In this document: positions 1 through 5,403 of the stretch, piece after piece | Layout: each line of letters starts with the position of its first letter | How positions within the stretch are numbered: position 1 is the stretch's first letter | Origin: Nitrosarchaeum sp. | GTDB lineage: Archaea; Thermoproteota; Nitrososphaeria; Nitrososphaerales; Nitrosopumilaceae | NCBI GenBank assembly: GCA_016234975.1 | Contig: JACRND010000185.1 | Location: 1 to 6,987 of the forward strand | Length of the DNA stretch: 6,987 nucleotides | Direction: 5' to 3' | Notes under the pieces: model-generated | The model's input: the letters and a program-made list of their open reading frames with translations, nothing else | Database searches by the model: none | What the model was told of the DNA's origin: nothing | Program-made: the position numbers and the translations under genes

Positions 1-341
1 GCTCTATCGTGCCAGACATCGTATCTATCATTTGACTCTACCTTTCTTATGTCGCATTCAATCCATTTCACCATTTTAGCACCTTTGCCAAGTCTTTCTT
101 TTGCCCTTTCTAGTGCTTTTGCAGAAATATCAAGTACTGTTATGTCCTTAAAACCTAGATCAAGTAATTTGTCTACCAAGTTTGAATCACCGCCGCCCAC
201 ATCAATAATCATAGCATCCTTACTGAGATTGGTTGACAATATCAAATCAATTGATATCTTTGGATATTTCTGATACCAACTCACTTCATTAGATTTTTTT
301 CTAGTCCAAACATTTTCCCAATATTCTTTCATGTCCTGCAT
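1..341 (-). CDS. Class I SAM-dependent methyltransferase, C-terminus cut off by window edge
   Basis: The minus-strand reading frame is open from 341 to the left edge and gives 113 complete residues of an unfinished protein. Residues 44-53 (MIIDVGGGDS) form the glycine-rich SAM-binding loop after the first beta strand. VLDIS at 69-73 provides the acidic residue (D71) that usually binds the SAM ribose. ECDI (95-98) and YDVWHDR (107-113) fit the next two strands. The N-terminal part (EYWENVW, SWYQ) resembles small UbiE/Tam-like methyltransferases. The substrate cannot be read from the sequence. Two starts are possible: ATG at 341 (MQDMKEYW) or ATG at 332 (MKEYW). An in-frame TGA lies just upstream of 341, and an A/T-rich AATAAAAG about 24 bases above 332 could favour the shorter form as a leaderless transcript. 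The opposite-strand frame at 49-273 is rejected because it is serine-rich and lacks recognisable motifs. Confidence 0.88.
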   Translation of the reverse strand, partial: MQDMKEYWENVWTRKKSNEVSWYQKYPKISIDLILSTNLSKDAMIIDVGGGDSNLVDKLLDLGFKDITVLDISAKALERAKERLGKGAKMVKWIECDIRKVESNDRYDVWHDR

Positions 342-407
342 CTTTGATCATCTTTTATTCAAATTCTCTAATAATGATTTGTTGAATAATCTTCTGATTT
401 CTAAACC

Positions 408-530
408 CTATTTGGAATGATTTAGTGCAAAATCTCCCATCTCTTTCCTACGTGTTATGCCCGCGTTCAAATTTGAACTGTAATTCATGAAATTCTGAAA
501 AAATATCCCTAAACTATGACATTTGGACAT
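408..530 (-). CDS. Doubtful small ORF, 40 codons
   Basis: This ATG-to-TAG frame on the minus strand encodes a 40-residue peptide starting MSKCHSLGIFF and ending GDFALNHSK. A second ATG at residue 15 could be the true start. The C-terminal half (ITRRKEMGDFAL) has a charged, amphipathic look more like a real protein than the low-complexity shadows elsewhere. It lies 66 bases upstream of the methyltransferase on the same strand, so co-transcription is possible. No family is recognised, there is no ribosome binding site, and no clear TATA element sits at the right distance. It may be a chance frame or the remnant of a longer gene. Confidence 0.2.
   Translation of the reverse strand: MSKCHSLGIFFQNFMNYSSNLNAGITRRKEMGDFALNHSK
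465..478. repeat. 14-base perfect palindrome GTTCAAATTTGAAC
   Basis: The sequence equals its own reverse complement over 14 bases. It sits in the divergent intergenic region about 190 bases before tusA and 125 bases before the methyltransferase start. A dimeric regulator could bind such a site, but an A/T-rich genome also yields palindromes by chance, and no second copy was noticed in the window. Confidence 0.4.
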
Positions 531-615
531 ACTGTTTAATGGAATGGTAAAATTGGTCTCAAAAGTTAATCCAAGCTAATTTTGTTAATGTGATGTTTTT
601 GCTTGTTAAAATAGA

Positions 616-624
616 TTTTAATAT
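616..624 (+). promoter_or_regulatory. Probable TATA box for tusA-cysteine synthase
   Basis: TTTTAATAT is centred 37 bases before the tusA ATG. With the usual archaeal spacing of about 25-27 bases, transcription would start near 646, leaving a leader of about ten bases with no Shine-Dalgarno motif. The call rests on base composition and position only. Confidence 0.4.
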
Positions 625-656
625 GACAAAACGAGCATCATGAATTAGATATCTAT

Positions 657-893
657 ATGTCTGAATCAAATGAAAAAAAATTAGATGCCACTGGATTATT
701 TTGTCCAGAGCCTGTATTTAGGACTAAAATTGAGATTGAAAAAATGCAGGTAGGACAAGTATTGACTGTATCTGCAGATGATCCTGCAGCTGAGGATGAT
801 ATCTCAAGATGGGTGACAAGAAATGGTCACGTGCTATTGGATATGAAAAAAGATGGCAATACAATCACTTTTCAAATTAAAAAGGTGAAATAA
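657..893 (+). CDS. tusA: TusA/SirA-family sulfur carrier protein
   Basis: This 78-residue protein matches the usual length of TusA-like sulfur carriers. The signature CPEPV (16-20) follows LDATGLF, and Cys16 is the residue that carries a persulfide sulfur in this family. The rest fits the small two-layer fold: a helix after the Cys (FRTKIEIEKM), VLTVSADDPAAEDDISRW (35-52), then NGHVLLDMKKDG and a last strand. It is soluble and has no signal peptide. In other organisms TusA passes sulfur to tRNA 2-thiolation, molybdopterin synthesis or sulfur oxidation; which of these applies here cannot be read from the gene. The cysteine-synthase gene begins 9 bases after its stop, so the two are almost surely one transcript, which suggests a link to cysteine or cellular sulfur transfer. 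The nearest upstream ATG, at 640, hits a stop at once, so 657 is the start. Confidence 0.92.
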   Translation: MSESNEKKLDATGLFCPEPVFRTKIEIEKMQVGQVLTVSADDPAAEDDISRWVTRNGHVLLDMKKDGNTITFQIKKVK

Positions 894-902
894 AACAAAA
901 TC

Positions 903-1895
903 ATGGCATCTGTTACTAGTTCTGATATTTTAAACCGAGTTGGCAATACACCACTTGTAAAATTAGATTCTCTTTCAAATCAAAAAGTTACATATTTTGC
1001 AAAACTTGAAGGTCATAATCCGTTTGGCTCTGTAAAAGATAGAGCTGCATACTGGATGATTAAAGACGGTGAGGAAAAAGGTAAACTCACAAAAGGAAAA
1101 AGTATCATTATTGAACCCACATCTGGAAATACTGGTATCGCATTAACAGGTATTGCAAATTTACTTGGTTACAAAGTTGAGATCGTGATTCCAGAAAAAG
1201 CCAGCAATGAAACAAAAGATATCATTAGAAATCTAGGAGCCAAAGTTTTTGAAACTAGTGATGATCTTTGCCCAAAGGTTGGCGCTGGAACCGATCAAAG
1301 CATTGCATTGGCAACATCCATAGCATCATCGAGACCTGATACGTACTACTCTCCAAATCAGTATGCAAATGAGGCAAACTTTATGGGTCATTATGTTGGA
1401 ACTGGTCCTGAAATTTGGAAACAAACTGATGGAAAAGTCACTCATTTCTTTACAGGTGTTGGAACCGGCGGGACAATTACTGGAATTGGAACATTTCTTA
1501 AAGAAAAAAATCCAGATGTTAAAATTATTGGATGTCAACCACAACAAAATCACCTGATTCAAGGATGGCGAAATTTTGAAGAATCTGCAAAACCTGATTT
1601 GTTTTTAAAACGTGAAAATGTAGTTGATGATTGGGTGTCTGTTAGTAACGATGAAGCATTTTCTGTTGTAAAAGAAGTACTTAGAAAAGATAAATTATTG
1701 ATCAGTCCTTCTTCTGCTGCTGTTTATGCATGTATGAAAAAATATCCAATCCAGGGAGAGGGATGCGTGGTTGGAATATTTGCTGATGATGGAAGAAAAT
1801 TCAAGAGTGTTTACGCTAAACAAAATATAATGACTGAAAAAGAGTTTGAAGATGCCCTTAAAGAAGCAACATACATGTCAGAATTGGCATATTGA
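903..1895 (+). CDS. Cysteine synthase family PLP enzyme (CysK/CysM-like)
   Basis: This 330-residue fold-type II PLP enzyme makes L-cysteine from an activated serine (O-acetyl- or O-phosphoserine) and a sulfur donor. Visible hallmarks are NTPLVKL (15-21); NPFGSVKDR (39-47), with K45 as the predicted PLP Schiff-base lysine; the substrate loop PTSGNTG (72-78); TGPEIW (167-172); and the phosphate-binding GVGTGGT (185-191). SPSSAA (268-273) sits where most relatives have a SSGAA-type sequence; Ser270 would contact the PLP ring nitrogen, and Ser271 replaces the usual glycine. CQPQQNHLIQGW (211-222) is closer to the QP motif of CysM than to the EP of CysK. Length is normal, with no CBS domain or heme-binding N-terminus. 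It follows tusA by 9 bases, so a persulfide or other protein-bound sulfur source is possible, but free sulfide is the default. The preferred serine derivative is undecided. The protein is cytosolic. Confidence 0.93.
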   Translation: MASVTSSDILNRVGNTPLVKLDSLSNQKVTYFAKLEGHNPFGSVKDRAAYWMIKDGEEKGKLTKGKSIIIEPTSGNTGIALTGIANLLGYKVEIVIPEKASNETKDIIRNLGAKVFETSDDLCPKVGAGTDQSIALATSIASSRPDTYYSPNQYANEANFMGHYVGTGPEIWKQTDGKVTHFFTGVGTGGTITGIGTFLKEKNPDVKIIGCQPQQNHLIQGWRNFEESAKPDLFLKRENVVDDWVSVSNDEAFSVVKEVLRKDKLLISPSSAAVYACMKKYPIQGEGCVVGIFADDGRKFKSVYAKQNIMTEKEFEDALKEATYMSELAY

Positions 1896-1917
1896 CTTTT
1901 GAATTATTTTTAGCACT
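1896..1917 (+). terminator. T-rich spacer between convergent genes
   Basis: Only 22 bases separate the cysteine-synthase stop from the stop of the opposing gene. TTTT at 1897-1900 and TTTTT at 1907-1911 on the plus strand resemble the short oligo-T stretches where archaeal RNA polymerase terminates. No hairpin is present. The minus strand has no matching T-run here, so the opposing transcript may read into the antisense of the cysteine-synthase gene. Confidence 0.3.
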
Positions 1918-2454
1918 TTATTCTAAAATCTTTTTCAGGTGAGTTTCATAAAATTCACGAAAAAATTTGTTCATATCCATTTCGTGATGCAGACACGCAT
2001 TGCTTGATTCTATTAATTTTTCTCTGAGTTCTTTACTCCATTTGCTTTGTTGCTTGTCTTTTGATTTAATGACTGATGGATTTTGTTTTACTTCTTCCAT
2101 GTTTATTATTAATTTTAATCCAAGTTGACGTAGTTTGCTTATGCTGAGTAAAAATAATCCTGATTGTTCCTTGTCTGCCAAACTCATCAATGCATGCGCT
2201 TGAGTGTAGTATTCTGTTCCCTTTTCATTGTATTTCTTGAATTCATTTATACGGTTTTGCCAATACTGTTCTGTAGTATTTTCTATTATTTTGTAATTAA
2301 ATTGAATTTCTGATAGTTCTTTTCCTAACTTGGCTAAATTATCACTATGTTCCTTGGCTGATTTTTTTAATTTTTCAAGTTCTTCAGTCATAATATCTTT
2401 AAATTTTTCTGCAATAAAGAGTTTGAAATCTAATTTTGAGCATGATTTTTCCAT
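1918..2454 (-). CDS. Hypothetical protein, largely helical and coiled-coil-like
   Basis: The 178-residue product is not recognised. Residues 22-60 (from MTEELEKLKK through GKELSEIQF) are rich in Lys, Glu and Leu with a rough heptad pattern, suggesting a coiled coil. The middle (ALMSLADKEQSGLFLLSIS, about 87-105) is more hydrophobic but too broken by charge for a confident membrane helix. The C-terminus (CLHHEMDMNKFF) contains one Cys and two adjacent His, not a clear metal site. The ATG at 2454 overlaps the end of the upstream small zinc-type gene by 25 bases, implying coupled translation; a later start at Met22 (2391) would remove the overlap but drop conserved-looking sequence. It is the last gene of the string trxB - small CxxC protein - this gene. 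The opposite frame at 2330-2533 is a shadow. Confidence 0.7.
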   Translation of the reverse strand: MEKSCSKLDFKLFIAEKFKDIMTEELEKLKKSAKEHSDNLAKLGKELSEIQFNYKIIENTTEQYWQNRINEFKKYNEKGTEYYTQAHALMSLADKEQSGLFLLSISKLRQLGLKLIINMEEVKQNPSVIKSKDKQQSKWSKELREKLIESSNACLHHEMDMNKFFREFYETHLKKILE

Positions 2455-2648
2455 GCATCATTTGATATTTTTGAATAATCCGTTATGCATTTTTCACAAA
2501 ATGAATCCCATTCCCCAATCTCTAAACTTCTGAAAAAATCCACTGTCCACTCATATGGTGGTACTTTTCTATATTGAAATTGTTGAATTGTATAGATGTC
2601 TTTTTCATTAAATTTATTCAAACATTTTTTGCATTGAGCGTTTTTCAT
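2430..2648 (-). CDS. Small protein with two CxxC motifs, probable zinc binding
   Basis: This 72-residue soluble protein has CKKC at 6-9 and CEKC at 51-54, the spacing of a split zinc ribbon with a 41-residue insert that includes an aromatic stretch (PPYEWTVDFF, 30-39). No named family is recognised. Two CxxC pairs could instead be redox-active, which is worth weighing because thioredoxin reductase ends only 21 bases upstream on the same strand; zinc binding is still the simpler reading. The ATG at 2648 gives the first cysteine pair right at the N-terminus, as in many small zinc-ribbon proteins. Its 3' end overlaps the next gene by 25 bases in a different frame, a sign of translational coupling. 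Confidence 0.72.
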   Translation of the reverse strand: MKNAQCKKCLNKFNEKDIYTIQQFQYRKVPPYEWTVDFFRSLEIGEWDSFCEKCITDYSKISNDAWKNHAQN

Positions 2649-2669
2649 TAGGTGTTTCGTGTTGATTAT

Positions 2670-3662
2670 TTAGGAATTTTCTGTAAGATATTTGTCTACA
2701 TCTATTGCAGCCATACATCCAAACCCAGCCGCAGTAATTGCCTGCCTATAATTTCTATCATGCACGTCTCCTGCTGCAAACACCCCTTCGATATTTGTGT
2801 GTGTTTTATTTTTTAAAACGATATACCCTTCATCGTCTAAATCAATTTGCTTTTTGAAAAGTTTTGTATTTGGTTCATGACCAATTGCTACAAAAAGACC
2901 TGCAACATCAAGCGTTTGTAATTCACCTGTTTTGATATTTTTTAATACTGCCTGTCGCATTTTTTGATCCCCCTTGATGTCTATTATTGCAGAATCCCAA
3001 TGAAATTTTATTTTATTATTTCTCATTGCTCTTTCTTGCATTATTTTACTTGCACGTAATGATTCCCGTCTATGTACTAGATGCACGGTTGTTGCAAATT
3101 TAGTGAGAAATGTCGCTTCTTCTACTGCAGAGTCTCCCCCACCAACTACTATTAATTCTTGATTTCTAAAAAATGGCCCATCACATGTTGCACAATATGA
3201 TACTCCTTTTCCTGCAAACGTCTGCTCTCCGGATAATCCTATTTTTCTAGGGTTTGCACCCGTTGCAATAATTACTGCTCTTCCCTCATATTCTTCTGAT
3301 GCTGTTAATACCTTGAATGGTTTGTGTCTAAAATCTACATCTACCACTTCATCATCTATTATTGTGGTTCCCATTCTCTGTGTTTGTTTTCTCATCTCTA
3401 TCATTAAATCTGGACCCATTATCCCTTTTTCAAATCCTGGATAATTCTCAACTTCTGTTGTATTGACTAGTTGACCGCCTGGCAGTATGCCTGATAAAAT
3501 AAGCGTGTCATATCCTGCTCTTGAACAATAAATTCCTGCAGTATACCCTGAAGGACCTGCCCCTATAATCACTACGTCAAACTTTGTTTTCTTTTTATCT
3601 GGCATCTTTGGTGACTCATCCTTGTTTTCAAGTATTGTTGCACCAGAGTCTGCTGCCATCAT
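2670..3662 (-). CDS. trxB: Thioredoxin reductase (NADPH, FAD flavoprotein)
   Basis: This 330-residue enzyme moves electrons from NADPH through FAD to an active-site disulfide and on to thioredoxin. In order: FAD dinucleotide fold VVIIGAGPSG (30-39); GGQLVNTTEVENYPG (62-76); ATGANPR (133-139); redox pair CATC (157-160); NAD(P)H fold GGGDSAVEEA (174-183); HRRESLRA (197-204), whose arginines are those that contact the NADPH 2'-phosphate in bacterial enzymes; and the C-terminal FAD site FAAGDV (295-300) followed by RQAITAAGFG. All key residues are present. About 25 extra N-terminal residues, polar and charged, precede the first strand. Met20 (ATG at 3605) would give a more standard length, but a TATA-like element 27 bases above 3662 supports the longer form from a leaderless mRNA. 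A small CxxC gene follows after 21 bases, probably in the same operon. Confidence 0.96.
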   Translation of the reverse strand: MMAADSGATILENKDESPKMPDKKKTKFDVVIIGAGPSGYTAGIYCSRAGYDTLILSGILPGGQLVNTTEVENYPGFEKGIMGPDLMIEMRKQTQRMGTTIIDDEVVDVDFRHKPFKVLTASEEYEGRAVIIATGANPRKIGLSGEQTFAGKGVSYCATCDGPFFRNQELIVVGGGDSAVEEATFLTKFATTVHLVHRRESLRASKIMQERAMRNNKIKFHWDSAIIDIKGDQKMRQAVLKNIKTGELQTLDVAGLFVAIGHEPNTKLFKKQIDLDDEGYIVLKNKTHTNIEGVFAAGDVHDRNYRQAITAAGFGCMAAIDVDKYLTENS

Positions 3663-3818
3663 AATATGGCATCTTTGAATTTCATTAATTTAAGTTATTG
3701 ATCAACTAATTAGCCATTAATAATGAGAATACTTGTTTTTGGCATGATCTTTTAAAAATTATCTTAAATCACTTGTATTGGCAAATTTGGTATAATATCA
3801 TACGCGAATTGTTTTCTG
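3663..3818. other. Intergenic spacer upstream of trxB
   Basis: This A/T-rich spacer lies between trxB and the minus-strand gene ending at 3819. It contains the probable trxB promoter. On the minus strand TTTTT at about 3755-3759 could end transcription of the upstream hypothetical gene. An imperfect inverted repeat GTATAATATCATAC at 3790-3803 lies just past that gene's stop. No gene of useful length is present on either strand. Confidence 0.5.
3685..3694 (-). promoter_or_regulatory. Probable TATA box for trxB
   Basis: On the minus strand CTTAAATTAA has its core centred about 27 bases before the trxB ATG at 3662. That spacing puts the transcription start at or next to the ATG, as for leaderless archaeal messages, and it helps decide the trxB start. 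It is based on position and composition only. Confidence 0.45.
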
Positions 3819-4220
3819 TTAGATTGTTCTTTTGTATGTTTCATGAAAGTCCTTACAAATTGTATATGCAATATCTTGTATGTGAAAAACTTCTGATATG
3901 TTTTTTTTACCCTTTGCAATTTCTCTCATAATTGTCATGCATTTTGTATTTTTTAGAGCGTCTGGTTCAATTTCATCTGTCCAGATCTTAAAGCATTCCT
4001 CAAAATCTAAACAGAATTTCAAAATAATCACTTCCCAGTCTTCAGATGTTCTTGGAATGCCTATTGTATCTGCTAATTCGCGAAATTCATTTTTTCTGTC
4101 TCTAAGCAATAAATTCAGAGTTTCTCTGACTCTTTTTTCGTCATATCCTACAATTAATCTAATTCTGTTCATGATTACCATTATTTTTCTCATTGTTAAA
4201 AAGAGTTCTATTGGTTTCAT
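3819..4220 (-). CDS. Hypothetical protein, 133 residues
   Basis: No family is recognised. The protein is soluble, mixed helical and charged, with several Cys (70, 76, 94, 122) not arranged as CxxC pairs. The N-terminus has clustered methionines (1, 10, 14, 17), so the start is uncertain. ATG at 4220 is preferred because TTTAAA at 4251-4256 lies about 33 bases above it and no later candidate has a better signal. RVRETLNLLLRDRKNEF (30-46) looks like an amphipathic helix. This strand is chosen over the overlapping plus-strand frame at 3898-4245 because that one is rich in Phe, Ser and Ile without motifs. The gene is divergent from the ATP-cone nuclease and shares an 82-base promoter region with it. 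A functional link is possible but not shown. Confidence 0.65.
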   Translation of the reverse strand: MKPIELFLTMRKIMVIMNRIRLIVGYDEKRVRETLNLLLRDRKNEFRELADTIGIPRTSEDWEVIILKFCLDFEECFKIWTDEIEPDALKNTKCMTIMREIAKGKKNISEVFHIQDIAYTICKDFHETYKRTI

Positions 4221-4302
4221 CTTTGAAACTGCATTGATGTTCTAAATTCTTTTAAATTCAAGTCACGGTAAAATTTAATGTACTTGTCTGAAAATCTAAT
4301 GT
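4221..4302. promoter_or_regulatory. Divergent promoter region
   Basis: These 82 bases separate two back-to-back genes. On the plus strand TTTAAT (4274-4279) lies 28 bases before the nuclease ATG at 4303, fitting a leaderless transcript. On the minus strand TTTAAA (4251-4256) lies about 33 bases before the ATG at 4220. The two elements are about 20 bases apart, so the promoters must be read from closely neighbouring or competing TBP sites. Confidence 0.45.
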
Positions 4303-5124
4303 ATGGCTCCTAGGAGTTTTTTCATATTCAAAGCAGATGGAAGTAAAGTCAAATTTAATCCAAATAAAATTCTGAGTACTTGCATGCGAGCAGGAGCAAA
4401 CAGAAAGACTGCACAGAGAATTTTGAAAAAAGTGCGTTCAGATGTTTATCGTGATATGGGAACTAGTGATATCTACAAATTAGTTTTACAAGCTATTTCA
4501 GAAGAACGAGATGGAATGGGACTACGTCAAAGATACCAGCTTAAGGATGCAATTATGCGACTTGGCCCATCTGGGTTTGCTTTTGAAAATTACGTGGCAG
4601 ATTTATTGAAATATTATGATTTACAGGTCTTTGGAATTAGAATAAATGTTAAAGGGAAATGTGCTTTGCATGAAATTGATCTAATTGGCATGTCTAATTC
4701 TGGACAATTTATGATAGAATGCAAGCACAATTCCCAACGTGGTACCTACATTGGACTTAAAGTGGCTCTTTACACTCATGCAAGATTTTTAGATACATCT
4801 CCTAGATTTTCTGGTGAGATTATTTTTTGTAATACTAAAATATCTGAAAACGCAAAAAAATATGCAAACTGCATTGGTCAGCAAGTCTTTTCTTGGAGAT
4901 ATCCCTCAGAAAAAAGCCTCGAAAAGGTTATTGAGCAAAATAAGTTGTACCCTATCACAATCTTGAATCTAACTTCAAAAGAAATAGCCATTTTTTCTGG
5001 CATTGGTATGATGGTTGCAAAAGATCTTCTTGAATATGACGAAATTAAATTATCTAAAAAGACGGGTATTCATACAAAAAGAATACGTAATTTACAAGCA
5101 TTGATCAAACAAATCTTACAGTAA
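4303..5124 (+). CDS. ATP-cone / restriction-endonuclease-fold nuclease / HhH fusion protein
   Basis: The 273-residue protein has three parts. Residues 5-90 (FIFKADGSKVKFNPNKIL, then LVLQAISEERDGMGLRQRYQLKDA) match an ATP-cone, the nucleotide-sensing domain of NrdR and class I/III ribonucleotide reductases. Residues 91-200 look like an Mrr/Holliday-resolvase-like nuclease of the PD-(D/E)xK type: E95 in the first helix (FAFENYVADLL), D126 in HEIDLIG, and ECK (139-141) as the E-x-K motif, followed by a helix beginning YIGLKVALYTHARF. All expected catalytic positions are filled. Residues 222-273 (KEIAIFSGIGMMVAKDLL, then KKTGIHTKRIRNL) resemble helix-hairpin-helix DNA-binding units. The protein probably cleaves or binds DNA under control of ATP or dATP, perhaps in repair; no methyltransferase neighbour marks it as a classical restriction enzyme. 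ATP-cone nuclease fusions occur in archaea, but their substrate is not known to me. ATG at 4303 is chosen because the other nearby ATG, at 4299, stops within a few codons. Confidence 0.85.
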   Translation: MAPRSFFIFKADGSKVKFNPNKILSTCMRAGANRKTAQRILKKVRSDVYRDMGTSDIYKLVLQAISEERDGMGLRQRYQLKDAIMRLGPSGFAFENYVADLLKYYDLQVFGIRINVKGKCALHEIDLIGMSNSGQFMIECKHNSQRGTYIGLKVALYTHARFLDTSPRFSGEIIFCNTKISENAKKYANCIGQQVFSWRYPSEKSLEKVIEQNKLYPITILNLTSKEIAIFSGIGMMVAKDLLEYDEIKLSKKTGIHTKRIRNLQALIKQILQ

Positions 5125-5201
5125 TTGTATTTGATATTCAAAAAGCTAATAATTGATGTGTTATTGCACCGTTACTGCGCAATCTCTTTGGAATCTTAAT
5201 G

Positions 5202-5208
5202 TTTTTAA
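5202..5208 (+). promoter_or_regulatory. Probable TATA box for the cysteine-rich miniprotein
   Basis: TTTTTAA is centred 28 bases before the ATG at 5233, the same spacing seen at trxB and the nuclease gene. It supports a separate, leaderless transcript for the 40-residue protein instead of read-through from the nuclease gene 108 bases upstream. Confidence 0.4.
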
Positions 5209-5232
5209 CTATCTCCAATCCCGTTTATACTT

Positions 5233-5355
5233 ATGACTAGTGATCCTTTCTGTCATTGTGGCTCTTGCGGTCATGAAACAGTAAATGAATGTTATACTAA
5301 ACAATGTCCATGCTGTTTGAGTGATCATCAGGGACCTTTTGGAAAAAATAGATAA
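5233..5355 (+). CDS. Cysteine-rich miniprotein, 40 residues, probable metal-binding
   Basis: This short ATG-to-TAA frame encodes MTSDPFCHCGSCGHETVNEC followed by YTKQCPCCLSDHQGPFGKNR. It has seven Cys (7, 9, 12, 20, 25, 27, 28) and three His (8, 14, 32) in 40 residues, arranged as CHCGSCGH and CPCC with a lone Cys between. Such density is very unlikely in a random frame of A/T-rich DNA and suggests one zinc or iron-sulfur site, or a metallothionein-like role. No family is recognised by name. A TATA-like element sits 28 bases upstream and a strong T-rich tract follows the stop, so it looks like a complete, independent transcription unit. It is soluble and has no signal peptide. Main uncertainty: whether it is translated. 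Confidence 0.72.
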   Translation: MTSDPFCHCGSCGHETVNECYTKQCPCCLSDHQGPFGKNR

Positions 5356-5361
5356 ATCTCA

Positions 5362-5387
5362 ATTTTTACTTTTTATTTTACATTTTA
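5362..5387 (+). terminator. T-rich terminator after the miniprotein
   Basis: Within 30 bases of the miniprotein stop the plus strand carries three T-runs (TTTTT, TTTTT, TTTT, then TTTT past a short break) with few interruptions and no hairpin, the typical form of archaeal intrinsic termination. The minus strand is A-rich here, so it would not serve the opposing gene ending at 5404. Confidence 0.45.
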
Positions 5388-5403
5388 ACTGAAATTTTAT
5401 TTT

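Larger units (their letters stand above)
342..656. other. Intergenic region between divergent genes
   Basis: These 315 bases separate the minus-strand methyltransferase from plus-strand tusA. The stretch holds a perfect palindrome at 465-478, a doubtful minus-strand ORF at 408-530 and, at its right end, the likely tusA promoter. I looked for tRNA-like arms around TTCAAAT at 466-472 on both strands; the flanks do not form a five-pair T stem or an acceptor stem. No convincing RNA gene is seen. Confidence 0.6.

Noticed and set aside
49..273. Plus-strand 74-residue frame
   Set aside because: It is antisense to the methyltransferase, serine/leucine-rich, and has no motif, while the minus strand shows a clear SAM-binding loop.
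338..349. CAAAGATG repeated near several start sites (341, 3605, 3672, 4220)
   Set aside because: It is short and A/T-rich, only some copies are at credible starts, and chance explains it.
451..485. Possible tRNA 3' end or integration-site remnant around TTCAAAT
   Set aside because: The flanks cannot form a five-pair T stem with a seven-base loop or a matching acceptor stem on either strand.
1326..1562. Frames on both strands inside the cysteine-synthase gene
   Set aside because: They lie wholly within a well-supported PLP enzyme gene and have no recognisable features.
3670..3672. ATG at 3672 upstream of trxB
   Set aside because: It is out of frame with trxB and meets a stop after 14 codons.
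3898..4245. Plus-strand 115-residue frame with hydrophobic segments
   Set aside because: The Phe/Ile/Ser-rich composition is what antisense of a charged A/T-rich gene gives; the minus-strand protein is the better candidate.
5163..5183. Small hairpin ATTGC...GCAAT after the nuclease gene
   Set aside because: A five-pair stem with an eleven-base loop and no following T-run is weak and expected by chance.
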